Origin: Microlunatus speluncae
Lineage (GTDB): Bacteria > Actinomycetota > Actinomycetes > Propionibacteriales > Propionibacteriaceae
Direction: 5' to 3'
Assembly: GCF_009299835.1 (NCBI RefSeq)
Contig: NZ_VKCZ01000005.1
Coordinates: 124,001 to 188,000 of the forward strand
Length of the DNA: 64,000 bases
The stretch's first letter is position 1. Each line of letters opens with the position of its first letter. Below are positions 15,935-25,719 of this stretch, piece by piece. The notes under the pieces were generated by a model. That model was not told where the DNA came from, made no database searches, and worked only from the letters and a program-made list of their open reading frames with translations. The position numbers and the translations under genes were made by a program.

Positions 15935-16506
15935 GCGCACTACTGGCACCGTCGGGCGGTGAGTCCGACTCCACCGAACGGAAGCGGCTGCGCACCGTGC
16001 CGGCGCGGCAGGACCCGCCGCGGCTGGCGCCGATGCCGTTCCTGGTGGTGTTGATCGGCGTGCTCGGGCTCGGCCTGGCCGGGTTGTTGATGTTGAACAC
16101 GTCGCTGCAGGGCCAGGCGTTCGAGACCCGTCAGCTGCAGCGGCAGGAGTCCGAGTTGGCGTACCGGCAGGTCGAGTTGGAGACCAAGCTGGACAAGACC
16201 GCCGCCCCGCAGGAGCTGGCCGAGCGCGCCTCGGCCCTTGGGCTGCGGCCGAATCCGTACCCGGTCATCCTGCGGCTGCCGGAGGGCACGATCGAGGGTG
16301 ACCCGAAGCGGGTCGACGGCGACGAGGTGCCGGGCATCGTGGTCAAGACGCCGGCGGAGCTCGCGGCGGAGCGGGCCGAGAAGGAGGCCAAGCAGGCCGC
16401 GAAGGAGGCGAAGAAGCGCGCCGAGGCGGAGGCCGAGCGGCAGCGCGAGCAGCAACGCGAGCAGGAACGCGAACAGGACCAGCAGCGCCAGGAGGGTGAG
16501 AACTGA
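15931..16506 (+). CDS. ftsL: FtsL-like septum protein
   Basis: A 191-residue bitopic protein: a basic cytoplasmic N-terminus, one membrane helix (about residues 35-57), a periplasmic coiled-coil/leucine-zipper segment ([16 protein letters not shown]) and the conserved [19 protein letters not shown]. Residues 142-191 form a charged Ala/Glu/Lys/Arg/Gln tail not found in short FtsL proteins. FtsL joins FtsQ and FtsB to activate FtsW-FtsI. The GTG start overlaps the rsmH stop, and its stop overlaps the ftsI start. Confidence 0.85.
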   Translation: MSALLAPSGGESDSTERKRLRTVPARQDPPRLAPMPFLVVLIGVLGLGLAGLLMLNTSLQGQAFETRQLQRQESELAYRQVELETKLDKTAAPQELAERASALGLRPNPYPVILRLPEGTIEGDPKRVDGDEVPGIVVKTPAELAAERAEKEAKQAAKEAKKRAEAEAERQREQQREQEREQDQQRQEGEN

Positions 16507-18407
16507 TGGCCGCCGACGAACGCCGCCCCCGGGCCCGGCGCACGACGTCGGCCCCGGCCTCGACCGGCACCCGCAAGCTCCGGCCCGGAGCGGAACGGAA
16601 GCAGCGCGCGGTCGCCGCCCGGACCGCGGCCCGGCCGGCCAAGAAGAAGGTCCGTCATCCGATCCGCCGGGTGGCGCTCGGCAACAGCCCGCGGCGACTG
16701 CGGATCGTGCTGGTCGCGATGGCGATCGCGCTCTCGCTGTGCGCCGGCCGGCTGCTCCAGTTGCAGGGCTTCGACTCCGCCGCGTACGCCGCCGGAGCCG
16801 ACCAGTTCACCGCCAAGCTGCCGCTGCTGCCGACCCGGGGTGACCTGGTCGACCGGAACGGCTCGGTGCTGGCGACCACCCAGCCCGCGGTCGCGGTGAC
16901 CGCCGATCCGACCCTGACCTCGAACACCGCGAAGAACCCGACCCGGGCGGCCCAGTTCGCCGAGGTGATCCTGAACCATCTGGAGCTCGACCGGGCGACG
17001 CTGCTCAGCCGGCTGAACAAGCCGGACACGCGCTTCGTCTATCTGGCCAAGAAGGTGCCGGCGACGACCTACCTGGCGCTGGCGGCCGAGCTGACCGAGA
17101 AGAAGCTGTACGGCGTGTTCCGGGAGAGCGACCCGATCCGGGTCTACCCGGCCGGATCGGTGGCGGCCGGCGTGGTCGGCTTCGTCAACGGCGCGGGCGA
17201 GGGTGTGGCCGGCCTGGAGCGCTCCCTGGACAAGCAGCTGGCCGGTGTCGAGGGTCAGGAGATCTTCGAGATGGCGCCGAACGGCAGCAGGATCCCGCTC
17301 GGTGAGAGCAAGATCAATCCGGCGGTCGACGGCACCGACTACCAGCTGACCATCGACGCCGAACTGCAATGGACGGTGGAGCGCCGGCTGGCCCAGCAGG
17401 TGCAGAAGGTCGGCGGCGACACCGGCACCGCGATCACCATGAACGTGAAGACCGGCGAGATCCTGGCGCTGGCCAACTACCCGAACTACGACGCGTCGAA
17501 GCCGGGGGACGCCGCCCCGGAGGACCGCGGCAACCGGGCCGTCTCCGCCGCGTACGAGCCCGGCAGCGTGGAGAAGTTGCTCACCGCCGCCGCGCTGATC
17601 GAAGCCGGGATCGCCGATCCCGAGACCAAGCTGACCATTCCGGAGCGACTCGAATCCGGTGGCGGCCTGATCAAGGACGCGTTCGCGCACGGCGAGATCG
17701 ACCTGCTGATGCGCGGCGTGATCGCGAAGTCGTCCAACATCGGCACGATCATGCTGGCCCGGCAGATGGACAAGGCGAAGCTGCGGGACTATCTCGCCCT
17801 GTTCGGGCTGGGCAAGAAGACCGGGATCGAGATCGCCGGCGAGGCCGCCGGTCACCTGCCGCCGGCCGACATGAAGGACTACACCCGGGACCAGATCGCG
17901 TTCGGTCAGGGCCTGTCGGTCACCGCGGTGCAGGAGGCGGCGGCGATCGCGGCGCTGATCAACGGCGGTGTCTACCACCAGCCGACGGTGATCAAGGGCG
18001 CCACCGACCAGACCGGCCAGCCGGTGCCGCTGACCAAGGCCCCGCCGCGCCGGGTGATCTCGCCGGAGACCTCCGACCAGATGCGGGACCTGATGCAGGC
18101 CGTCGTCGATCACGGATCCGGCAAGCTCGCCGTCGACCACTACCAGAGCGGCGGCAAGACCGGCACCGCGCAGCGCTACGACCCGGCCTGCGGCTGCTAC
18201 AACGGCTACACCGTCTCCTATGTGTCGGCCGCGCCGATCAACGATCCCGAGTTGATCACCTACGTCGTGGTCGACAACCCCAAGAGCAGCGACACCGGCA
18301 CCAGCGGGGCGGCTCCGGCGGCGACCGACATCATGCAGCTGGCCCTGCCCCGGTACGGCGTCCCGCCGACCGCAGAGCGGGCCAAGGAGGAGAAGATCAC
18401 GTGGTGA
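16506..18407 (+). CDS. ftsI: Penicillin-binding protein FtsI (septal transpeptidase)
   Basis: A 633-residue class B penicillin-binding protein for septal peptidoglycan cross-linking. After a basic N-terminus and one membrane helix (about residues 58-78) come the PBP dimer domain and the transpeptidase domain. Active-site motifs are SVEK in YEPGSVEKLLT (nucleophile Ser), SSN in AKSSNIGT and KTG in GGKTGTAQRY. No PASTA repeats are present. The ATG overlaps the ftsL stop (TGATG). Confidence 0.95.
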   Translation: MAADERRPRARRTTSAPASTGTRKLRPGAERKQRAVAARTAARPAKKKVRHPIRRVALGNSPRRLRIVLVAMAIALSLCAGRLLQLQGFDSAAYAAGADQFTAKLPLLPTRGDLVDRNGSVLATTQPAVAVTADPTLTSNTAKNPTRAAQFAEVILNHLELDRATLLSRLNKPDTRFVYLAKKVPATTYLALAAELTEKKLYGVFRESDPIRVYPAGSVAAGVVGFVNGAGEGVAGLERSLDKQLAGVEGQEIFEMAPNGSRIPLGESKINPAVDGTDYQLTIDAELQWTVERRLAQQVQKVGGDTGTAITMNVKTGEILALANYPNYDASKPGDAAPEDRGNRAVSAAYEPGSVEKLLTAAALIEAGIADPETKLTIPERLESGGGLIKDAFAHGEIDLLMRGVIAKSSNIGTIMLARQMDKAKLRDYLALFGLGKKTGIEIAGEAAGHLPPADMKDYTRDQIAFGQGLSVTAVQEAAAIAALINGGVYHQPTVIKGATDQTGQPVPLTKAPPRRVISPETSDQMRDLMQAVVDHGSGKLAVDHYQSGGKTGTAQRYDPACGCYNGYTVSYVSAAPINDPELITYVVVDNPKSSDTGTSGAAPAATDIMQLALPRYGVPPTAERAKEEKITW

Positions 18408-18466
18408 CCGTGCCGGGGCGTCCCGTCCAGCACCCGGCCGGCTTTCTCGGCACCCCCTCCAGTCGA

Positions 18467-18472
18467 TAGCGT
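18467..18472 (+). promoter_or_regulatory. -10 element of internal leaderless promoter for murE
   Basis: TAGCGT is followed by 7 bp and then the GTG at 18480, and no ribosome site precedes that start. It suggests a separate promoter inside the dcw cluster, in the 72-bp ftsI-murE gap. Confidence 0.4.
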
Positions 18473-18479
18473 CGGGCCA

Positions 18480-20117
18480 GTGAATTCCGATCCCCCCGGC
18501 GGCTCGGGGGTGCCGCCATCGTCCCGACTGCCTGAACCGTGCCGATTGTCCGACCTGTTCGACCAGCCGGGCCTGCCTGACACCCCGGTGTCGGGCGTCA
18601 GCCTGAGTGACCGCCTGGTCCGGCCGGGCGGGATCTTCGTGGCGCTGCCCGGGCTGGCCACCCACGGTGCGCGGTTCGCGCCGGCCGCGGTCCGGGCCGG
18701 CGCGGTGGCGATCGTCACCGACGCCGCCGGTCGCGAGCTGATCGAGTCCGGCGCCGATCCGATCGGCGTTCCGGTGATCGAGCTGGCCGACCCGCGCGCG
18801 GCGATGGGGCCGCTGGCGGCCCGGGTGTACGGCGAGCCGGCCGAGCGGCTGACGATGATCGCGGTCACCGGGACCAACGGCAAGACCACCACCTGTTCGC
18901 TGCTCGAGGCCGCGCTGCTGGCCGCCGGCCGCCGGGTCGGCATGATCGGCACGATGGGCTTCCGGCTGGACGGGGTCGAGCTGCCGGCGGACCGGACCAC
19001 GATCACGACCCCGGAGGCGCCGGAGCTGCAGAGCCTGCTGGCGCAGATGGTCGAGCGCGGCGCCGACACGGTGATCATGGAAGTCACCTCGCACGCGCTG
19101 GACCAGGGCCGGACCGATCCGATCCGGTTCGACGTGGCGGCGTTCACCAACCTCGGTCGTGATCACCTGGATTTCCATCCGAGCCTGGATCACTACTTCG
19201 AGGCGAAGGCGCGGTTGTTCACCGCCGAGCGGACCAGGGCGGCGGTGATCAACTCCGACGACCCGCGGGGCCGGGAGCTGGTCGGCCGGCTGCAGGCCGC
19301 CGCGATCCCGGTCCGCACGATCGGCACCGCGGCCGCGGCCGACTACGCGCCGGTGACGGTCCGCGGCAGCGCCGAACAGACCATGATCACCGCCCGGACG
19401 CCGAGTGGCGGGCGCGAGTTCGCGATGCGGCTGCCGGGTGACTTCAACGTCCGCAATGGGCTCACCGCGCTCGCCGTACTCGACCTCCTGCTGGCCGACG
19501 GCCCGGCCTTCGATCTCGACACCGCGATCGCCGGCCTGGCCGCCGACGTGCCGGGCCGGATGCAGCGGGTCCGGCTGGGCGGTGCCGCGCCGGCGGTCTA
19601 TGTCGACTTCGCGCACACCCCGCAGGCCATCGCCGCTGCCATCGACGCGCTGCCGGCGGGGACGGATCCGGCGACGGCACCCGGCGGCGATGATCCGGGG
19701 GTGCCGCTCCGCGGGCGGCGGATCGTGGTCGTCGGCTGCGGCGGTGACCGGGATCCGGACAAGCGCGGCCCGATGGGGGCGGCGGCGGCCGAGCGGGCCG
19801 ACGTGGTGGTGATCACCGACGACAACCCGCGGACCGAGGATCCGGCGACGATCCGGGCCGCGGCGCTGGCCGGCGCCCGGGCGACCGAGCGGGCTCGGGC
19901 GGGCACCACCACCGTGCTGGACGGAGGGGACCGTCGAGCGGCGATCGCCGCCGCATTACGGTTGTCCCGGTCGGGCGACGTGATCGCGATCCTGGGCAAG
20001 GGGCATGAACAGGGCCAGCAGATCGGCACCGACCTGCTGCCGTTCGACGACGCGACCGTCGCGATCGAGGAGTGGCGGCGCTTGGAGCCGGCGGGGCAAG
20101 CCGGCAGTCAGTCGTAG
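18480..20117 (+). CDS. murE: UDP-N-acetylmuramyl-tripeptide synthetase MurE
   Basis: A 545-residue cytoplasmic Mur ligase that adds the third residue of the peptidoglycan stem. The ATP-binding P-loop is VTGTNGKTTTCSLLEAAL, the central domain has TSHALDQGR and FTNLGRDHLDFH, and the C-terminal domain has TDDNPRTEDP. The DNPR signature indicates a diaminopimelic acid substrate rather than lysine. The GTG start fits the leaderless promoter. Confidence 0.93.
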   Translation: MNSDPPGGSGVPPSSRLPEPCRLSDLFDQPGLPDTPVSGVSLSDRLVRPGGIFVALPGLATHGARFAPAAVRAGAVAIVTDAAGRELIESGADPIGVPVIELADPRAAMGPLAARVYGEPAERLTMIAVTGTNGKTTTCSLLEAALLAAGRRVGMIGTMGFRLDGVELPADRTTITTPEAPELQSLLAQMVERGADTVIMEVTSHALDQGRTDPIRFDVAAFTNLGRDHLDFHPSLDHYFEAKARLFTAERTRAAVINSDDPRGRELVGRLQAAAIPVRTIGTAAAADYAPVTVRGSAEQTMITARTPSGGREFAMRLPGDFNVRNGLTALAVLDLLLADGPAFDLDTAIAGLAADVPGRMQRVRLGGAAPAVYVDFAHTPQAIAAAIDALPAGTDPATAPGGDDPGVPLRGRRIVVVGCGGDRDPDKRGPMGAAAAERADVVVITDDNPRTEDPATIRAAALAGARATERARAGTTTVLDGGDRRAAIAAALRLSRSGDVIAILGKGHEQGQQIGTDLLPFDDATVAIEEWRRLEPAGQAGSQS

Positions 20118-20188
20118 TTTGGCGGGGGCCTGTGGGGGGCCGCCGCGTCCCGCACCGGTGCGGGAGATCAGAACAGGGAAGGATTTCG

Positions 20189-21655
20189 ATGATCGAGTTG
20201 ACCACTGGCGAGGTGGCCGACCTGTTGTCCGAGCCGACGGCGGGGGCCTCGCCCGAGTCCGGCTCGAGTCTGTCCGGCACCGTCGACCGGGCGCGGGTGA
20301 TCACCGATCTGACGGTGGACTCGCGGACGGTCAAGCCGGGTTCCCTGTTCGTCGCCCTGCCGGGGGAGCGGGTCGACGGTCACGACTTCGTGGCGACCGC
20401 CTGGGCGGCCGGTGCGGCGCTGGCGCTGGTGGAGCACCCGGTGGACGGCGACGGACCGCAGCTGGTGGTGCCCGCTCCGCTGCTGGCGCTCGGCCGGATC
20501 ACGCGGCACCTGGTGGACAAGTCCCGGGCCGACGGGCTGCGGGTGGTCGCGATCACCGGATCCCAGGGCAAGACCTCCTGCAAGGATCTGGTCGCCCAGT
20601 TGCTCGAGCCGACCGCGCCGACGATCGCGCCGCTCGGCAACCTGAACACTGAGATCGGTGTGCCGCTGACCGTGGCCCGGGTCGAGCCGCAGACCCGGTT
20701 CCTGGTCGCCGAACACGGCGCCCGCGGAGTCGGCCACATCGCGTACCTCTGCGAACTGACCCCGCCCGACGTCTCGGTGGTGCTCAACGTCGGCAGCGCC
20801 CACGTCGGCGAGTTCGGCAGTGTCGAGGCGATCGCGCAGACCAAGGGCGAGCTGGTCGAGGCGCTGACCGAGGACGGCACCGCGGTGCTGACCGCGGACG
20901 ATCCGCTGGTCTGGGCCATGCGGGACCGGACCAAGGGCCGGGTGATCGCGGCCGGGGTCGGCCACGACCCGGGCACCGACCGTGCCGTCTGGGCCACCCG
21001 GCTGTCCGGCGACCGGGCCGGTCATTACGGCTTCACCCTGCACGCCCGGCTGCCCGAGACCGAGGGCGACGGCCAGGTCCGGCTGCGGATGATCGGCCGG
21101 CACCAGGTCGGCAACGCGGTCTCGGCCGCGGCCGCGGCGCTGGCTGTCGGCGTGCCGTTCCCGGACGTGGTCGAGCGGCTCTCCGCCGCCGAGCCCCGGT
21201 CGCGGTTCCGGATGGAGCTGTCCGAGCGGTCGGACGGCGTCCTGGTGCTGAACGACGCCTACAACGCCAACCCCGAGTCGATGCGGGCGGCCATCGACGC
21301 GTTGACCGAGCTGGCCGCCGGCCGGGCCCAGCAGTGGCCGGACGCCCGGGTCTGGGCGGTGCTCGGCGACATGCTCGAGCTCGGCGAGGTCGCCGACAGC
21401 GAGCACCGGGCGATCGGCCGGTACGCGGCCCAGCGCGGCGTGCAGCGGTTGATCGGGGTCGGCGAGTACGGCCCGGTCTATGTCGGCGCGGCCCGCAAGG
21501 CCGGCCTGGCCGAGGCGACCGCGGCCACCGACGCCGACGAGGCGGTGCAGTTGGTCGAGGCCGAGCCGGGCGACACCGTGCTGGTCAAGGCGTCCCGCGG
21601 GCTGGCCCTGGATGTGGTGGCCGACGCGATCCTGACCGCCGAGGAACGCCCGTGA
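20189..21655 (+). CDS. murF: UDP-MurNAc-tripeptide--D-alanyl-D-alanine ligase MurF
   Basis: A 488-residue Mur ligase that completes the cytoplasmic pentapeptide precursor. It has [24 protein letters not shown] in the N-terminal domain (shown in part), P-loop [10 protein letters not shown], and [16 protein letters not shown] in the C-terminal domain. The ATG at 20189 follows AGGGAAGGA with an appropriate gap; an in-frame ATG at 20072 lies inside murE. It overlaps mraY by 4 bp. Confidence 0.93.
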   Translation: MIELTTGEVADLLSEPTAGASPESGSSLSGTVDRARVITDLTVDSRTVKPGSLFVALPGERVDGHDFVATAWAAGAALALVEHPVDGDGPQLVVPAPLLALGRITRHLVDKSRADGLRVVAITGSQGKTSCKDLVAQLLEPTAPTIAPLGNLNTEIGVPLTVARVEPQTRFLVAEHGARGVGHIAYLCELTPPDVSVVLNVGSAHVGEFGSVEAIAQTKGELVEALTEDGTAVLTADDPLVWAMRDRTKGRVIAAGVGHDPGTDRAVWATRLSGDRAGHYGFTLHARLPETEGDGQVRLRMIGRHQVGNAVSAAAAALAVGVPFPDVVERLSAAEPRSRFRMELSERSDGVLVLNDAYNANPESMRAAIDALTELAAGRAQQWPDARVWAVLGDMLELGEVADSEHRAIGRYAAQRGVQRLIGVGEYGPVYVGAARKAGLAEATAATDADEAVQLVEAEPGDTVLVKASRGLALDVVADAILTAEERP

Positions 21656-22722
21656 GAACGATTGTCTTCGCCGGCGCGCTGGCCCTGTTGGGCACCCTGC
21701 TCGGCACCCGGTTGGCGATCACCTTCCTGGTCCGCAAGGGGTACGGCCAGCTGATCCGCGACGACGGGCCGACCTCGCACCACACCAAGCGGGGCACCCC
21801 GACGATGGGCGGCCTGGTGATCATCGTCGCGGTCGTCGGCGCGTACGCGATCAGTCACCTGCTGACCTGGACGGCACCGTCGGCCTCGGCCGTGCTGGTG
21901 CTGTTCCTGTTCGCCGGGCTCGGCGTGGTCGGCTTCCTGGACGACTTCCTCAAGATCAGGAACCAGCGCTCGCTCGGCCTTCGCAGCAAGGCCAAGCTGC
22001 TCGGCCAGTCGCTGGTCGCGATCACGTTCGCGATCTTGTCACTGCAGTTCCCGGACGAGCGGGGGATCACGCCGGCCTCGAACGCGATCTCGTTCCTCCG
22101 CGACATCGACTTCCTGCAGTTGCCGGTGGTCCTGGTGATCATCTGGGTGATGCTGCTGATCGCGGCCGCCAGCAACGGGGTGAACCTGACCGACGGCCTG
22201 GACGGCCTGGCCTCCGGCGCCTGCGTGATGATCTTCGGCGCGTACACGCTGGTGAACATCTGGCAGTTCAACCAGTCCTGCGCCTCCGTCGCCTCGGCCG
22301 GGCCGAAGTGCTACGAGGTGCGCGACCCGTACGACCTCGCCGTGGTGGCGATCGCGCTCGCCGGGGCCTGCTTCGGCTTCCTCTGGTGGAACGCCGAACC
22401 GGCCAAGATCTTCATGGGCGACACCGGCTCGCTCTCGCTCGGCGGCGCGCTGGCCGGGCTGGCGATCTTCACCCGGACCGAGCTGTTGTTGGTCATCCTC
22501 GGCGGCCTGCTGGTGATCGAGGTCGCCTCGGTGATCCTGCAGGTCGGCTTCTTCAAGGCGACCAAGGGTCGCCGGCTGTTCAAGATGTCACCACTGCACC
22601 ACCACTTCGAGCTGTTGGGCTGGCAGCAGGTGACGATCGTGATGCGCTTCTGGATCGTGGCCGGCCTGTTCGTCGCCGCCGGCCTGGGAATCTTCTACGC
22701 GGAATGGGTGGCCGGAACATGA
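21652..22722 (+). CDS. mraY: Phospho-MurNAc-pentapeptide transferase MraY
   Basis: A 356-residue polytopic membrane enzyme that makes lipid I from UDP-MurNAc-pentapeptide and undecaprenyl phosphate. Signature segments are [16 protein letters not shown] (Asp pair), [12 protein letters not shown] and [12 protein letters not shown], with [13 protein letters not shown] near the C-terminus. The GTG overlaps the murF stop (GTGA). Its own stop overlaps the ATG of a 15-codon mini-ORF that leads into murD. Confidence 0.95.
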   Translation: MRTIVFAGALALLGTLLGTRLAITFLVRKGYGQLIRDDGPTSHHTKRGTPTMGGLVIIVAVVGAYAISHLLTWTAPSASAVLVLFLFAGLGVVGFLDDFLKIRNQRSLGLRSKAKLLGQSLVAITFAILSLQFPDERGITPASNAISFLRDIDFLQLPVVLVIIWVMLLIAAASNGVNLTDGLDGLASGACVMIFGAYTLVNIWQFNQSCASVASAGPKCYEVRDPYDLAVVAIALAGACFGFLWWNAEPAKIFMGDTGSLSLGGALAGLAIFTRTELLLVILGGLLVIEVASVILQVGFFKATKGRRLFKMSPLHHHFELLGWQQVTIVMRFWIVAGLFVAAGLGIFYAEWVAGT

Positions 22723-22766
22723 CGACATTGACGTTCCCTGAGCCTGTCGAAGGGCAAGCCCGATGA
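22719..22766 (+). CDS. 15-residue mini-ORF coupling mraY to murD
   Basis: The ATG (22719) overlaps the mraY stop as ATGA, and the TGA (22764-22766) overlaps the murD ATG, again as ATGA. The 15-residue peptide includes FPEPVEGQ, encoded by a copy of the CCCTGAGCCTGTCGAAGGG repeat at 22736-22754. It looks like a repeat insertion into a former direct junction, with reading-frame continuity kept. A function for the peptide itself is unlikely. Confidence 0.45.
   Translation: MTTLTFPEPVEGQAR
22736..22754 (+). repeat. CCTGAGCCTGTCGAAGG dispersed repeat, copy 1
   Basis: CCCTGAGCCTGTCGAAGGG, a 19-bp near-palindrome (CCCT...AGGG) of the type seen scattered through many GC-rich genomes. It lies between mraY and murD. 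Related copies are at 27581, 45134, 45156 and, reversed, 49950. Confidence 0.75.
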
Positions 22767-24208
22767 GCCCGAGCTGGCTGCCGACCGCCGACGGCGCCTC
22801 GCCCTGGCCGCAGGCCCGGGTGATCATCGCCGGCCTCGGCGTGGCCGGCTTCGCCGCGGCCGACGCGCTGCTCGAGTTCGGGGCCCGGGTGCTGGTGCTG
22901 GACGACGCCGACAACGAGCAGGTCGGCGAGCGGGCCACCCTGCTGCGCACGCTCGACGCCGAGGTCCGGCTCGGCCCGGGCTCCACCGCGACGCTGCCGG
23001 ACGAGGCGCACCTGGTGATCACCACCGGCTTCCCGCCGACCGCGCCGCTGATGGTCCAGGCCGCCGCCCGCGGCGTCCCGGTCTGGAGCGAGGTCGAGCT
23101 GGCCTGGCGGCTGAGCCGGCCGAACAAGATCATCCCGTGGATCGGCATCACCGGCACCAACGGCAAGACCTCGACCACGCTGATGCTGGAGGCGATGCTC
23201 AGCGCCGCCGGGCTGCGGACGGCCGCCGTCGGCAACATCGGCCGGCCGATCATGGAGATCGTGCTCGACCCGCAGCCGTACGACGTCCTCGCCGTCGAGC
23301 TGTCCAGCCACCAGCTGCACTGGTCGGACTCGCTGTCCCTGCACTCCGCCGCGGTGCTCAACCTGCAGCCCGACCATCTGGAGTGGCACGGATCGACCGA
23401 GAACTACGGGGCGGCCAAGGCCAAGATCTACGAGCGGGTCCAGGCCAGCTGTGTCTACAACGTGGCCGACCCGGCGACCGAGCAGATGGTGATGGACGCC
23501 GAGGTCGTCGAAGGGGCCCGGGCGATCGGCTTCACGCTCGGCATCCCGGACCGCTCGATGGTCGGCATCGTCGACGACCTGATCGTCGACCGCGCCTTCA
23601 TCCCGCAGCGGGCCGACTCGGCGCTGGAGCTGGCCAAGGTCGCCGACGTGCTGCCGGCCGCGCCGCACAACGTTGCCAACGCTCTTGCCGCGGCGGCACT
23701 GGCCCGGTCCTTCGGCGTGCCCGCGACCGCGGTCCGCGACGGCCTGCGCGCGGTCCGGCTCGGACCGCACAAGATCGAGACCGTCGCGGTGCTGAAGGGC
23801 GTCACCTACGTCGACGACTCCAAGGCCACCAACCCGCACGCCGCCGACGCCGCGCTGACCGCGTTCGAGTCGGTGGTCTGGGTCGCCGGGGGCCAGGCCA
23901 AGGGCACCACCTTCGACGAGTTGATCATCAAGCACGCGGACCGGCTGCGCGGCGCGGTGTTGCTCGGGGTCGACGCCGACCTGATCGCCGGGGCGCTCGG
24001 CCGACACGCGCCTCAGGTCCCGGTGATTAGGGTCGACTCGGCGGAGACTAGGGCCATGGCTCAGGCCGTGACGGCGGCTGCTTCCCTGGCCAGACCGGGT
24101 GATGCAGTGCTGCTCGCCCCGGGATGCGCCAGTAAGGACATGTACACCGATTACGCCGCCCGGGGCGAGGCCTTCGCCGCGGCCGTGGCCGAGCTGCCGG
24201 GCGGGTGA
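22763..24208 (+). CDS. murD: UDP-N-acetylmuramoylalanine--D-glutamate ligase MurD
   Basis: A 481-residue Mur ligase that adds D-glutamate to UDP-MurNAc-L-alanine. The N-terminal Rossmann-like domain starts [18 protein letters not shown]; the P-loop is [14 protein letters not shown]; the C-terminal domain has [16 protein letters not shown] and [20 protein letters not shown]. The ATG overlaps the stop of the preceding mini-ORF, so translation is probably coupled through it. Confidence 0.95.
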   Translation: MSPSWLPTADGASPWPQARVIIAGLGVAGFAAADALLEFGARVLVLDDADNEQVGERATLLRTLDAEVRLGPGSTATLPDEAHLVITTGFPPTAPLMVQAAARGVPVWSEVELAWRLSRPNKIIPWIGITGTNGKTSTTLMLEAMLSAAGLRTAAVGNIGRPIMEIVLDPQPYDVLAVELSSHQLHWSDSLSLHSAAVLNLQPDHLEWHGSTENYGAAKAKIYERVQASCVYNVADPATEQMVMDAEVVEGARAIGFTLGIPDRSMVGIVDDLIVDRAFIPQRADSALELAKVADVLPAAPHNVANALAAAALARSFGVPATAVRDGLRAVRLGPHKIETVAVLKGVTYVDDSKATNPHAADAALTAFESVVWVAGGQAKGTTFDELIIKHADRLRGAVLLGVDADLIAGALGRHAPQVPVIRVDSAETRAMAQAVTAAASLARPGDAVLLAPGCASKDMYTDYAARGEAFAAAVAELPGG

Positions 24209-24260
24209 CGCCCCCGCCCTACGGCCGGCGGGGTCGGGTAGGAGAGAAAGGGAGCGACCC

Positions 24261-25709
24261 GTGGCGACCGTGACCGGACCGTTCCAACGCGAAGCCGGGG
24301 CCGACTCCGTCGACGGCGAGCCGGAGCGCAGCGGGCTGCTGCCGGGGACGCGGTCCCGACGGTCGGCCGGAGCCTGGCTCGAGGCCGTGCTGGAGCGCCC
24401 GCTGGCCAGCTTCCACCTGGTGCTCGGCGCGACCGGGATCCTGGTCGCACTGGGCATGCTGATGGTGCTCTCCGCCTCCAGCGTCTCGGCCGAGCTGAAC
24501 TACGGCGACGCCTACTACTACGTCAAGCGGCAGGCGATCTTCCTCGGCATCGGGATCGCCGGCGGACTGTTGATGATGAGGCTGCCGCCCCGTATCCTGC
24601 GGGTGCTGGCCTGGGCCGGCCTGGCGCTGGCCGCGATCCTGTTGATCTTGACCTACACCCCGCTCGGGGTGAGCGTCGGCGGCAACCAGAACTGGCTCTA
24701 CTTCGGCTCCTCGCTGTTCATGATCCAGCCGGCCGAGTTCGCCAAGCTCGCCATCGTGGTCTGGGGCGCCGATGTGCTGGCCCGCAAGGACAAACTGCTC
24801 GACCAGCCGCGGCACCTGATCATTCCCTATCTGCCGGCGACGTTGATCATCGTGCTGCTGGTGGTGTTCCAGCGCGACGCCGGGACCGCGGTCGTGGTCG
24901 CCAGCATCATGGTCGGCGTGCTCTGGATCGTCGGCGCGCCGATGCGCATCTTCATCGCGATCGCCGGCACCGGAATCGCGGGCATGGTCGGGTTGTTCCT
25001 GGCCAGCCCCAACCGGATGACCCGGCTGGCGGCGTTCCTCGACCCGACCGCCGATCTCGGCGGCGCCAACGACCAGACCAACGCCGGTCTGCTCGCGGTG
25101 GCGTCGGGCGGCTGGTGGGGCAGTGGGATCGGCGGCAGCCGGCAGAAGTGGGGCGGCCTGCCGGAGGCGCACACCGACTTCATCTTCGCCGTCATCGGCG
25201 AGGAGCTGGGGCTGTTCGGCAGCGTGATCGTGCTGGCGCTCTTCCTGGTCCTCGGCTACGCCGGGATCCGGATCGCGATGCGCAGCGACCACCCGTTCTT
25301 CCGGTATGCGGCCGCCGGCGTTACCGTCTGGTTGATGGTTCAGGCGCTGATCAACCTCGCGGTCGTGCTCCGGCTGCTGCCGGTCGCCGGCGTTCCGCTG
25401 CCGTTCCTGTCCTACGGCGGCTCGGCGCTGATCTCGAGCCTGATGGCGGTCGGCGTGCTGCTGACCTGTGCCCGGAACGAGCCGGCCGCCCGCACCTTCC
25501 TGGCCCGCCGGTCGGGCCGCACCCCGCCCGAGATGACTACTGTGGTCGGGCACCGCGGTCGGCCCACCAAGACCGCCAAGACCGTCAAGACCGTCAAGAC
25601 CGCCAAGACGGCGAAGCCCGGCCGGTCCGCGCCGGCCGCGAAGAACACCAAGGCCGCCAAGGCCGCCAAGTCCAGCAAGATCAACCCCGGTAAGGCACGG
25701 ACCCGATGA
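24261..25709 (+). CDS. ftsW: FtsW septal peptidoglycan polymerase (SEDS family)
   Basis: A 482-residue SEDS glycosyltransferase with about ten membrane segments that works with FtsI at the septum. Diagnostic motifs are GGNQNWLYFG, FMIQPAEFAKLA, EAHTDFIFAVIGEELGLFG and LPFLSYGGSALISS. The GTG at 24261 follows GGGAG by about 5 nt and is preferred over upstream in-frame ATGs inside murD. The C-terminal 60 residues are a Lys/Ala/Thr tract with TAKTVKT repeats, likely a disordered cytoplasmic tail. Confidence 0.93.
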   Translation: MATVTGPFQREAGADSVDGEPERSGLLPGTRSRRSAGAWLEAVLERPLASFHLVLGATGILVALGMLMVLSASSVSAELNYGDAYYYVKRQAIFLGIGIAGGLLMMRLPPRILRVLAWAGLALAAILLILTYTPLGVSVGGNQNWLYFGSSLFMIQPAEFAKLAIVVWGADVLARKDKLLDQPRHLIIPYLPATLIIVLLVVFQRDAGTAVVVASIMVGVLWIVGAPMRIFIAIAGTGIAGMVGLFLASPNRMTRLAAFLDPTADLGGANDQTNAGLLAVASGGWWGSGIGGSRQKWGGLPEAHTDFIFAVIGEELGLFGSVIVLALFLVLGYAGIRIAMRSDHPFFRYAAAGVTVWLMVQALINLAVVLRLLPVAGVPLPFLSYGGSALISSLMAVGVLLTCARNEPAARTFLARRSGRTPPEMTTVVGHRGRPTKTAKTVKTVKTAKTAKPGRSAPAAKNTKAAKAAKSSKINPGKARTR

Positions 25710-25719
25710 GACCACCTCG

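Noticed and set aside
16131..19616. 1161-codon minus-strand open frame antisense to ftsI and murE
   Set aside because: A GC-rich shadow of real genes with clear protein motifs on the plus strand; no ribosome site or domain.
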